Positions 1 to 12,700 of a stretch of DNA of 64,000 bases are shown here, one piece after another (within the stretch, counting starts at the first letter, position 1; each line of letters begins with the position of its first letter). Made by a program: the position numbers and the translations under genes. This DNA is from Isoperla grammatica (Eukaryota; Arthropoda; Insecta; Plecoptera; Perlodidae), in NCBI GenBank assembly GCA_945910005.1, contig OX246745.1, positions 15,574,006 to 15,638,005 of the forward strand, read 5' to 3'. The notes beneath the pieces are model-generated. The model did no database searches. It saw nothing but the letters and a program-made list of their open reading frames with translations, and was not told where the DNA came from.

Positions 1-582
1 CTCGGAAAAGCTAAAAGATGAAGGCTATTTATCTTTTTTTTGCCACCCGTCAGTTGTTAGCCTTGACTCTAGCTCCAGTTTTTATGACAGTTTTGATAGC
101 CTATTCATTTCCATAAGTCCAATTTCTAACCGTAGATCTAGTCTATAATTATGTTTGCTGGACCTATAATTTATGAAATCTGCTATGTTAATCAACATTT
201 ATAGCTAATAATTTAGACCTACAATTAAACTGGTTACAATTCATTTATTATTCAAAATACCAATTTCCTATTAATAGGGTTTCACAAAACCTGATATAGG
301 TCCTAACTATAGATTTGACAACTATGTTATCGTTCAGTACCTAATTAAAAGATACCGCCTTAGTCCTAAAATAAGTAACCGACTAGGCTAACTGTTGTTC
401 ATTGTACGACAAAGAACAAATGGGACACCCTACCTAGTTGGATACTAACCTAGTACAGTGGTAGGCCTACTATTAGAACGGTCGACTTTGGCTTGTAACT
501 GCTAAAAATGGTAAGACAAAAGTAAGCCTACGGAAGCTTATATTTGAGTGAAAAACATTAAACCATTTTATTATCGTTCTAG
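1..582. other. sequence upstream of the first visible ATIC exon
   Basis: No convincing first coding exon ending in phase 1 was found on the + strand. An ATG followed by a GTAAGA donor at 509-517 has the wrong phase: joined to 583 it would read into a stop. The stretch is probably intron 1, or 5' flank plus a non-canonical first exon. Nothing else is recognised. Confidence 0.4.
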
Positions 583-786
583 CGTTATTGAGTGTCTCAA
601 ACAAAAATGGCCTTCTTGAATTGGGGGAGGCATTACACAGACTTGGATTTACCCTTATTGGCTCTGGAGGTACTGCCAAGTCTCTACGAGATGCGAAACT
701 GCCCGTCAAGGATGTCTCTGAAATAACTGGGGCTCCAGAGATGTTAAATGGAAGGGTCAAAACTCTTCATCCAGCTGTGCACGCAG
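583..786 (+). CDS. ATIC: ATIC exon (second coding exon)
   Basis: The acceptor is the pyrimidine-rich tract ending TCTAG at 582 and the donor is GTAAAA at 787. The frame reads L-L-S-V-S-N-K-N-G through [11 protein letters not shown] to [13 protein letters not shown], the phosphate-binding core of the IMP cyclohydrolase domain. It opens in phase 1 and closes in phase 1. The frame is open upstream to the acceptor, but no ATG precedes it in frame, so the true start lies in an earlier exon. Confidence 0.93.
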
Positions 787-3700
787 GTAAAATGTTTCTA
801 TTGTATTGCATTTTATTGTATTGTATTTTGTAATGTTGGACCCCTTACACAATTTGTATTCAGGGTTTATTACATGTCAGTCAGTTATATCTGTTTGTGT
901 CCCCCTAAAATTGTGTACTGTAACTGAGCTTCTACTGAAACCTACTTCTTGTAACTGACTCGGTACCCAATAAATATAAATGTTCTTATTTATTTAAAGA
1001 GATCCTCGTAATGGGCACATACCTAGTTAATTAAGCATATTACTCTAGAGTACCTAGTGCTAGTGATAATCTTTTGATAAATATAGTCAAATATAGGCAT
1101 TATGTACAGTCTACTTGATTATTGTAAAGTCTGTATTGAATTTTGCAAGTATTATCTGGTCATTGCACTAGGCCTATGTGGTAAAAAGTGGTGTGGAGTG
1201 CATCTACCAGGGGTTATCCAATGAATCGTATGGTTATCAGAGCAGTAGACCAAGAAGAATTATGCAATTCTGTTTGCCCATAGTAACCTTCAGACACTTG
1301 TTTTGCTTCCATGGTTGCTTACATGACAGGACTTTGAACATTCTATAACACTGAGTGATCTGGGTAATATCACAGCCATGCACTGGAGACAAAATGTTAT
1401 TTAAAGGTTGCATTACCTCAATGTCTGAAATGTAGGCTGAGCTAGCGTGTGGATATAGATTTATTTATTTAATGGCTATCCTACTCAGTTATAAAACTGA
1501 TTTATTAAGAAGGACAATTCATAGAACTTTGTATACAAAATGATAATGGAAAATCATAAAATTTAGCAATAATAACAAAACAACCACATTGACTGTAGGC
1601 CTACTATTGGAAAAAGTACAATAACAATTAAAATGAATGGAGAAAAAAATGTGTTATAAAGGAAAAAAAATGTAAAATGACGGAAATAAACAACTGTTTG
1701 AAAAGGAAGTAAGATTACTACTCACAAAAAAGAAAGATTAAACAATAAGGGTGAGAGAGAAACATACATAGAAATGTAAAAGAAACCATGAATGCTGACC
1801 CATTTTGCAGCTACTAGGTCGTATGACATCAGCCTTTTAGTCGCCTTTTATGACAGGTAGAGCTACCCTGGACCAATTCTACCCCGCGCCCGCTCGCCCC
1901 AAAACTTGTTTTTTTGTCTGGTATGTGTACTATGTACAGGATTATATGATGGCGGAAGCATGACACCATAGCATCGAACAAATTAGGTGTTGCGTACTAA
2001 TGGGGAGGCAAAGCACTTTAATCATTAGCACTCCTATTTCCTAGGATAAACAGGTTGGAGTTGTGTTTATGGAGGTTGGAGTTGTGTTTGTGTTTTTAAA
2101 TGCCCGAGCAAGCCCGGCTCAAACGTAGTAAAAAAGTGTAGCCCGCACACCCCAACTATTAGGCCTACTATTATCTGTATTATAATATATATTAAAATGT
2201 ATAGAAACCAAAGAATATGCGTATGTAGAAATGTATGTACATATTTAATAACGTGCGTAATAAAAACACATGTGATTTGAACAAGTAGCAGTTCTTGATA
2301 AAACCCATAATGGACCTGGTAGCTATGTCATTTACATTCTTCTGTACTAGTTACCACTCCACCTTTCATCAATTTCCGCCATGCTTTGACCGATCTGGAA
2401 AAACTATCTCAATTATAAAAAAAGTCAACAAATATTCTTTAGAACAAGCATGTAAGGTCCTACTGCTGCATTACAAGAATGAGTTTTTAGTTTTACAAAT
2501 ACAAAACCTTATTCAAAGACAAATATTTTGAAGCTAAGGCTAAGTATTGTATTGTTTACTTTGGCATAATCTGGGAGATGCCGTGGGTCTTTGCCACCCC
2601 CCACCCCCTCCCCATTGTGTATGATTGAATCAAATGGCGAACAAACTAAAGCATTAGGTATTTAACCAATGTATTAATTCCCTATAGCAAGGCTAGTATG
2701 TTTTATAAACATTATCTAATTTTGTATGTTTTATATGAGAGTTGCAGCTCTACATGTTTTTGATATTAATACCAGAGTACATGACTTGTGTTTTAAAATT
2801 TAATTTTGTTCCAGGAATATTAGCGCAGCTCACTAAACATGACATTGACGATATGAAATCAATGAAGTACAATATGATTGGTTTAGTCATCTGTAACTTG
2901 TATCCATTTGGACAGACAGTAGCAAAACCTGATGTAACATTTGCTGATGCTGTTGAGAACATTGATATTGGAGGTTTGTACTGTACAACTAGCATTTAAT
3001 ACTGGTAGATTTGAAATTGGACATGGAAACTTGGTATTTTTATTGGAAAAATATTTTCATTTGTAGTTAGCCTAACAGTGCTCTTTTTGCATTAATGGAA
3101 TTGTTTAAAAAATGACAGAGGACTAAATTCACTATTAGTATTTTAACAATGAAACGGCAATGAAAGGTGTTATTTTTAATGTAGACAAAAGCCGGGCAAC
3201 ATTTCGGAATGTCAGAAATCTGCCACAAGCCCCATCAAAAAGCAAATTAAACAAACTTTCAAAATAAGTTTTTCACGGCTGGATGGAGTGATTGCGTAAA
3301 TGGACCCAATTTCAGGGGAAAGTTGTTATTAATCATGCTTTTTGTTGTTTTGGTCAATTTCTGACTTGTGGTGAAACTTAATGTTATTTTCGGGACCAGA
3401 ATCATTCAACTCATTCTCATTTGATAAAAAAATGATTTTCCCCCAATATATTGCATTTATCATCACTATTTACAAAAATTCCTGCCTTGTCAACTATCAT
3501 CCACATAATTTACAAATCAAATATCTATATTGTTATACATATGTTGTTTTAGGTGTTACTCTGCTCCGAGCCGCGGCTAAGAATCATGCTCGTGTCACTG
3601 TGGTTTGTGATCCTAGTGACTACGGGAAGGTTCTGAAGGAAATTGAGACATCTAGTGATAAGAGTACAAGCCAGACCACTCGTCAACAACTTGCACTCAA

Positions 3701-6700
3701 AGCATTCACGCACACTGCTGATTATGATGCCATGATAACCGACTACCTGCGGAAACAGTTCAGTACCGAAGGAAGCAGGTCTCAGATTTCTTTACGCTAT
3801 GGAATGAACCCTCATCAGAAGCCGGCTCAGATTTTCACTACTCTTCAAGAGCTTCCAATGACTGGTAAATATATACTTTATATTAGGGTTGCTGCTCGTT
3901 ATATGAAAATCATTTTCGATAATCATATCTCTTCTTCTTCTTAAATGTCCACATTTGGCTATTATGCCATCATGTTGGATCTGGTCAAGTCAATCGGTAG
4001 AGAAATGCTTCTATTTACTCCCTCTTCATCCATTCGGCATTGCGTCACGCTTACCTGCCACTGCCAGTTCTGAACATAGAAATAGGTGACTCCTATATTG
4101 TTCCCCATTCCCACATAGTTCACAGTTACTAGTCTCAAACACCCCTATTTGGTGGGGGTGCTTCCCTAGACGATCGTGTTGTCATAAACATATTGAATCA
4201 ATAGAAAAATACCAATATTTGAAGCGGTAATTGATAATCATAGGGACCAATTCTAGCCAAATTGGGCTCGAAGAAGTCGGCACCCGACACGGCGATTATC
4301 TCCTTCAACTCTGCCAAAAACCTTGCTAAGGAGGGCCTCAAGACATCCTATGAAAGGCTTCAAGAGTCCAAGACGAACCACAAACCGTGGCGAGACGAGA
4401 TGCTCAAAGGGCCGGACAAATCATGGACAAGAAAGGTGGCAACAGCGCAGTTCCGGCTGGCCACAGGACACGATGTCCTGCAGCACCACTTGAGTCGATT
4501 TCAAATCACAAAGGAACCAGCAACTTGCAAATTATGTACATCGGGTTTTCAGGACAGAGCGCATCTCCTCAACTGTGCGGCACTTTAATCTTACATTGAC
4601 GCCCTGCCAAATAACCTGAGCGGGCCAGAGAAGGAAGCATATATTTACTGGATAGCTAGAAAGAAAAATGATTGAAAACTCAAACTTTCGGCATAGGAAA
4701 AAAAAGGGACGAGCAACAATTGCAAAAAGCCAACATACAATAATTTTGCAATGTATTTTTTATCTCTCTGTTTTTAGTTTTGAATGGATCTCCTGGCTAC
4801 ATCAATCTGTGTGACGCACTCAATGGTTGGCAGCTTGTGAAAGAGTTGAAGACTGCTCTGGGCCTGCCCGCAGCCACGTCGTTCAAGCATGTCAGCCCCG
4901 CAGGAGCCGCGATCGGGGTGCCACTCTCGGAGGCAGAGGCTAAAGTCTGCATGGTGCACGATCACCTACCCCAGTTGACCCCTCTCGCTACAGCTTACGC
5001 TCGTGCCCGAGGGGCAGATCGAATGTCTTCGTTTGGAGACTTCATTGCCCTCTCAGATACTTGCGATCTTGCCACTGCACGTGTGATCAACCGGGAGGTT
5101 TCCGACGGAATCATTGCTCCAAAGTATGATGCTGATGCGTTGGAGATGCTCAAAAATAAGAAAGGTAAATTATCTCTCGTAATTAAAGGCATGCATAATG
5201 AAGAGAACCCTTTGCTTTCAAAGTGTAATCCAAAGCCTCGTACCATTTATTGCCCTGCTCACTACTGGTTTACAAAAAAAAAGACATTTAGGCCCTAATT
5301 TAGTAGGCTATTTATGTGCAAATGTTTCTAAATATGTCATTTATTAATTAAACCAAAATCCTTACCATTTACCACAATATAATAGAAGTCATAATCTTTT
5401 ATTTATATTTTGGCTCTAACTAGGTCACTTGAGAAATAGGCCAAATACATTTTCACAGGTATGTGTATGTGCTTAACTTTTAGGAGGTGGCTATTGCATA
5501 CTTCAGATCGACCCCAATTATGAACCCAAACTTATCGAACAGAAAGTTTTGTTTGGGCTAACATTGGAGCAACAACGCAATAACGCAGTGATCAATACAG
5601 AGACATTTGCAAACGTTGTTACTGCAAGGTAAAGTTGTTTTTGTTCTATGTGCGTTCATAATACAAAGATATTCAACTAGCATAATCTATTTACATTTTA
5701 TACATACATTTGGTTGAATCCTTCCAACTGTCTGTTTGTCGAGGAAGCTTCTTAGAATCTTCAGTAAAATTTAAATTAATATGCCGAGCAATTGTTATTA
5801 TGATTGTTTCATAGTGAAATGGTTTATATTTTGCAGAGGGAGATTGTAAAAACCATGACTAGCAAATAGTTACCTCATACTATACTATTTTTGTTGAAAT
5901 GCTCTATTGGTGTGCCTGATGTGTTGCTTCCAGTAAAGATCTGCCCGACTCGGCCGTTCGAGATCTGATCGTTGCCACGATAGCCCTCAAGTACACGCAG
6001 AGTAATTCTGTGTGCTACGCAAGGAGTGGCCAAGTGATCGGCATTGGAGCAGGCCAGCAGTCACGTATCCACTGCACGCGACTTGCGGGAGAAAAGGCAG
6101 ACAATTGGTAATTATGAGATCGAGTATAGAGTATTCGTCAAGATTTAGTATTGGTTAGTTGTTGTTCGACTTATCGATGTCTGACTAAAGTTTCGCCATA
6201 AATAATAATAAAAAATAATAATGTTCTTTATTTTAGCTGCACTAGCTACTACATTACATCATATACAATTATTAACAGCCTGGACAATAGGCATTCATTA
6301 CACACATTACATATACAGATAAAATTATGCAAATTCATTGTCAACAAAGGTGGCACACACACCTTTAAAAGTATTCAGCGAGTATCTTAAAACATCATCT
6401 CTTGTCATCTTATTTTTTTTCAACATTTTATTAAACAATATAAAACCTGAATAAAATAAAGATTTTTGTGACTTTGTCTTATTTTTACGTGTCACAACTA
6501 ACATGCTACTTCCTCTTGTATCGTGGGAGTGCGTCTCATTGATAAATCGCATCGCTATGTCAGAATATTTCTGAGATGGACATTGAATCATAGATAATCA
6601 TTGTCAAAAAGCAGAACATTATGAAATCTGTCTTAGAACAGGCAGGTATCAACCTTGGTACCAATTTGTTTCTTGGGGGGGGGGGGGGGGGGGGGGGGCT

Positions 6701-9700
6701 TGTTGGATGTGTAGGTTTATTCCTGCTTCTAATGAGAAGGCCCAGGGTTCCCTGCTGCTGGGTTTTTTAAATTTCAAAATTAAATTCAAGTTGAACTTTC
6801 ATTTGCCAAAATATCTTATTAACCCATTGAGCCATGAGTAGTTTTCTGGTTTGTGTGCCCCTAGGCTACAGTTAAAATTGGAAATTCAGCATTTCTTTCC
6901 CAATCGCATTTCTTTAGTCATGTAAAGTGTATACTACAGCCACATGAGTCTTGTAAAGCTTACAACTAGGCATACTGCTATTGTACAGTGTTTACTTGCA
7001 GTGTAGGCCTACTGCTATCCATTCTCACAGCTGCCATCAACATCACTTTGGCCTAAAACACTTTCATCACTTTCTGATAAAACACTTTTAGGTTCTGCAT
7101 CACTAAAATCACTTACTTCACCTCCTGACTCACTATATATAATAATAACTTGCATACAATGTATTTCTTACAACTTGGAAGTCATGTTGTGTAAACAAAC
7201 CTAACAAACAGCTGAGAAGCCTATTTTTTCTCAATGCACTGCCATCTGTATTCGTCTGTGAAATGGCCGTGTTCGAGAAATTGTTAAAAAAAAAAACATA
7301 ATTATATCGGCAAAGAAGTCTGCTGTAATATAGTGCTGCTACCCATGTGAAATTGTTTGTACTACGTTTACCCGTGCGCATTTATAAATACGTACGGAAC
7401 CATTCCGTATGTCAGAATTTGGGCCAGTCTACGGCGATACGGAACGGTTCCGTATGTCTGGCGCAGTGGGTTAAGCAGCTAATAGAATGTATAGGCCTAG
7501 TACTTGAAATAAATACTCAATGAGTTTACAGCCTGCTGGAAACTGAGTATCATGTACCGTATTTACACGCATATAAGCTGCGCTTTCTTTTCTTGTTTTG
7601 TGTCTCTCAAAACCACCATGCGGCTTATTTTCGTAAGTGAAAAAAAAAAATCCCGGGTTTACGGGTGTTATGTTCGAACCTGGCATCAAATTATTAGGCT
7701 CTCTGACAAAGTAAGTCATTCTTCGTCGTGTTTGTCGGGGCATTTGCGGCATTGATTGAGTATACAAAATTTATCAGATTTCGCGGGTTAACTGCAGAGT
7801 TGTGTTCGAAGTTGGCTTCAAATTACTAGGCTTTGCAACCAGTCACCATGCTCACGCAATGAGTCATTCGTTCACCACGTTCGGCATTGATTGAGTTTCT
7901 TGTTCTTACCTGTCAGTCTGTTTCCCCCCCCCCCCCTTTAGAATTCTTTCGGTCGGCGAAGCTCATTCTCTTTCCCTCTCTCTCCCTCGCTCTACAGCAT
8001 GTTTTGTTGGCCCGCTGCCAGCCGCTCGCCCGCGCATCTCGCGTACCCATCACCAACTCCTCCCCTCCCCAAACCCCTATGTGCTCAGTGCATTAGTGGG
8101 CCAGCGGGATGCAGAGAACTACCTATAGTACATTCCTCCTCTTACACTCGTGTAACCTCTATTGCCGAATACCGCCAGTTCCTTACTACATACCAATTAT
8201 TACTTCACATTATTTTCTGGTCCTTTCTCGAATATAATAACTGCGGTTTATAAACGGAAACAAATTGTTTTATGAAAAGTAAAGCTCAAAAAGTGCACTG
8301 CGGCTTATAATCGTGTGCGGCCTTTATGCGTGTAAATACGGTATTAGTGCATCTTATGACTAGCGCCGGTAACTGCATTGAGTAGTATCATTGTTTAAAG
8401 TAGATTCCCATTCGATTCGGTTTCTAAGTCGAAATCTTATAATTTTAATTTTATTGATACATATTAGTCTAAACTTTTAGTGTGCCCGTATGGGCATCTG
8501 AAAAAAAAGTATTGTTGCCCGTGCGTCCATACCTACATTGTTAATTGTCCTGAGCGTCTCGGGCTTAGTAATTTTCGAGCCCTGAATGTGTAGGTCTACC
8601 TTGGACTCCACAAATGTATTGTCTTGTCTTTAAGGTGGTTGCGGCAACATCCTCACGTTCTGGGAATGCAGTTTAAGAAAGGTGTCAAACGAGCTGAGAT
8701 GGCCAATGCCATCGATAACTATGTTGGTGGAACTGTAGGTATGTACACTGATTTTCATCTTGTATTCATTGATATGGTACCATGTTGATAGATGCCAATC
8801 GGCTAGAGTACTAGTATAATGTAGAGATACGATCCAACAGCTTACCTTCATTGTAAGATGATAAATTTGAGAGTTGAAAGTACACATTAGAAACAAAATA
8901 CATGTACTACAAAAATAATTAAAGAGTTTCGACACAAGGTGATCGAGGGTGTGTGTGATCAAGACCTCGTGTCGAAACAGTTCAGCACAACAATTCACAA
9001 CACAACAATTCAGTATAGTTAACACACATTGAAGAAAAATACAAAGAACAAAAGAAGAGAAAGAATGAAGAAACTGTAAGTCTTAATTAAATTATAACAA
9101 CATTTATTGTACTTGGGTTTTAAAGATACTTGAGTAGGCCTACTGCAAATATCGAATTCAAATCTAATCAATAGTGTTCGACCTATGACATACATCAGGA
9201 GCTGTCAAAAAATAGTAAGTGGCTATTCTTCATGAAGACCCTACCCAATAAACCTAATACTATATATGTAGAATAATAATAATGGATCAAATCGGTGGAA
9301 TAATCAAAACATCCTGTAAAGCAAAGAAAGGACCAGACTAGTTTACTACTTGGCTCGGGGGATGGGGGAAGCAGACACTGTTCCAGTTCCTGTTGGAAGT
9401 TGATCGCAAAGCGTGCACTTGTTAAGACATATTCATCCTTACAAAATTTGTTTGAGTCAAAAAAATTCTTGCTTATGATTCCCGCCTCCATTTTACACAC
9501 AAAATAATGGGAAAAGCGGCCCATCCTATCTGAGAAAGTACAGTACAGCTACAGTGAGAAGACAATTTTGTAGATGCCCTTGAGAACCATATCACATCCT
9601 GGGCCTACCGCCTACCATTTTAAAAATCATTTAGAACCATTCTCTGCACACACACACACCCGAGGTTAAAACCACGATGTGTGTTGAATTCCAGGTTTTC

Positions 9701-12700
9701 GTTGATTTGGGCCAGGTCAAGATAATTGACCCCAATTATTGAGGCTCTACTGTACTATAAGATTGCGTGTTGTGATCATGCGGTATAAATTGAATGTACA
9801 TTGTTACATTGTGTTTTGATCATAATCAGTGAAAAGTACTGTTTGTGTTTTTACTTCTGTATTTCTACAGCCACAAGTGTAAGTATTTCTTGACTACCAA
9901 CGGTTTAGCCGCAGTCGCTTAGCCGGTTCCCATACGAACACCGAAGTTAAGCAACCTCGGGCTAGGTCAGGAGGTGGATGGGTGACCACTCTCCTCTGAA
10001 ACACTAGTTACCGTTGGTTAGAGCAGATTGGAGGGTTCGAAAGCTTGTGTAACAGCTTCGTTCTTCTCGTCAACTCCTCGGCAGTCTGGGTTAGTGGAGG
10101 AACCTATATGACTGATCAAAGGTGCACCGTCCTTTCGGATGGGATATAAAGCCGATGGTCCCCTTGGTACTTTTCGACAGGAGTAGGCTACGTGCCGGTA
10201 CCGGGTTTCCCCTCCTCCCTTCTTCATCATCATGCATCGTTTTTAATTATCCGTTGTTATACTGGTCACTGTTAAATGGCATAAAAATACTGTATGGGGC
10301 CAATAGACGACTTCGGAAACTCGTGGCGCACTCTATGTATCTGAACTAACGGCCACCTCAAAAGCGTTCCGCCCCGGGCGATTGCCATTGGTTTGCACTA
10401 TGCATTTGCCGCGTGTTTCTAGTTGTGTGTCCGACAAACGTCAATTACTTAAAAACTGTGGGGTGCACGCTGATTGGAAAACATGTGTGTATAGGTAATA
10501 TATGTTAAAATTATAAATACCACGGGTTGTTACGTCACGTTTACTGCACTTACTTACTTACTTACTTTGACGTAACAACCCGTGGTATTTATAATTTTAA
10601 CAATATTAATAGTCACGAAAGTCAAAGTTCAGTAATAGGTAATATATATTGAAGGTTAATTATTTACTATGGGTGGTGCGAAACATGTCAGGGTTTAGTT
10701 AAAAATGATGCAAATTTGGTTATTGGGGTATTATTTCCCGCGCGGAGGTACGAACCTGGGTCAATGACTCAAAAACTGTGGGGTGTCACGCAGTTTGGTA
10801 ATAACATTTGCATAGGTAATATATTGCAAATTTAATTATTTACTATGGGTGGCACGAAACATATCAGAGTTTAGTTAAAAAATGATCCACATTTGATTAT
10901 TGCGGTATTATTTTCCGCACAGAGGTACAAACCTGGGTCGATTACTCAAAAACTGTGGGATGTCACGCAGTTTGGAAACCATACTTATATTTTTAATGCA
11001 TTGGAGATTAATAATCTATTATACATGGTGCAAAACATGTCAGGGTTAAGTTAAAAAATGATGCACCAATTAGTTAATGGAGTATTATTTTCCGCGCGGA
11101 GGTATGAACCTGGGTAAAATACTCAAAAACTGTGTGTTGTCACGCAGATTGGAAATAACATTTGCATAGGTCATGTATTGCAGATATAATATTTACTATG
11201 GGTGGCGTGAAACATATCAGGGTTTAGTTGAAAAATGATGCAAATTTGATAATTTGGGTAATATTTCCCGCAAGGAGGTATGAGCCTGTGTCAATTACCT
11301 AGAAGGGTTTAGTTAGGAAATGGATAGGTAGTATATTATACACATGAAACGTTATAGAAAACGTTGTAGTGCTTGCTTAGGGGGATATTTAATGATGCAC
11401 ATTTGGTAATGGGGTATCGTTCCCCTCACGGAGGTACGAATGTATAGTGGTTAGTGGTATTCACTATATTGGGTTTCGTTCTCTACGTGATAATATGTAT
11501 TGCATTGTGTTTGGATACATATTATTTGCCATCACTTTCTTAGTGGATTTTCTACATCAAGTCTGTATGTTGACAACACGGGCGGCGGTCATTTTCGACT
11601 TTGAGATATCGTCGCCAAAGTCACGACGGGAGGTTAGAATGACACTGACAGTGACATCTTCAACAACTTCATTTATGCACTTTTCTTCCTGCTATCTAGG
11701 CCTAAACATGGGCCTTGAAATAAAAAGATACACAGCAATTACAACGTACTCAAATACGTCTTGGCTTTATGTGTAGTAACATGCAAGCTTCAGCTGCAAA
11801 CTTACAAACCTGGAGCACCTAGCCCTACGCTACCATAAGTGACCTTATACGCGCGTAGGGATCGCCTCAGGCGGAACGCAATCGGTCATGATGGATTTGT
11901 GGCTCGCGCATGCGCCATGAGTTTCCAAAGTCGTCTATTCATAAATAAATAAATTGTGTGTACTTGTTTAAAACAACCTTGATTGCCAGGTACTGACATG
12001 GAAACCAGCACTTGGGCCGCTATGTTTGAGGGTAATCCTCCACCTGCACTTACCCTGGAAGAACGTCAGAATTGGGTTCGAAAGTTGAGCGAAGTGGCTC
12101 TTGCATCGGATGCGTTCTTCCCCTTTAGAGACAACATAGACCGTGCAGCTAAGGTAATTAAATTAGTTTAAGAAATATTTGGTATATAATGTGAGGAAAG
12201 GATCCAACAGCTTACCTTCGTGTAGTAAGATGACGGATTTGCGAGTTTGAAGTACACATAAAAAACATAATACAAATATAACGAGACGTTTCGACCGAGG
12301 TCTTGCTCACTCGAGAGAAGAATGGCTACTACAACTACTCTAGTCAACTAAACAACTAAAATAAACTAGACTAAATTTGTAGGCCTATATATATATTTTA
12401 GTCTAGTTGACTAGAGTAGTTCTCTAGTCAACTAAACAACTAAAATATATGTATATATATATATATATATGTATTTTAGTCTAGTTGACTAGAGTAGTTA
12501 CAGTAGCCATTCTTCTCTTGAGTGAGCAAGACCTCGGTCGAAACGTCTCGTTATATTTGTATTATGTTTTTTATGTGTACTTCAAACTCGCAAATCCGTC
12601 ATCTTACTACACGAAGGTATGCTGTTGGATCCTTTCCTCACATTATATACCATTCCAGCCGATTGGCACCTACTTTCATAGCCCAACTTAAGAAATATTT

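Larger units (their letters stand above)
10303..11937. mobile_element. nonautonomous TIR element carrying a 177-bp tandem array
   Basis: ATAGACGACTTCGGAAACTC at 10303 pairs with GAGTTTCCAAAGTCGTCTAT ending at 11937. Further inside, GCGTTCCGCC (10362) pairs with GGCGGAACGC (11870), so the inverted termini are about 70-80 bp long. The interior is mostly the tandem array annotated separately. No transposase frame is present. The whole unit lies in the ATIC intron between 8738 and 11990 and ends about 50 bp before the exon. Confidence 0.65.

Noticed and set aside
505..520. ATG followed by GTAAGA as ATIC exon 1
   Set aside because: The phase does not fit: joining to 583 gives a stop after two codons.
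473..760. Minus-strand open frame of 95 codons overlapping an ATIC exon
   Set aside because: Antisense shadow of a verified ATIC exon; no family signature.
9896..10018. Functional 5S rRNA gene
   Set aside because: Too many changes from 5S outside the promoter blocks, and it is followed by a SINE-like body; single copy in an intron.
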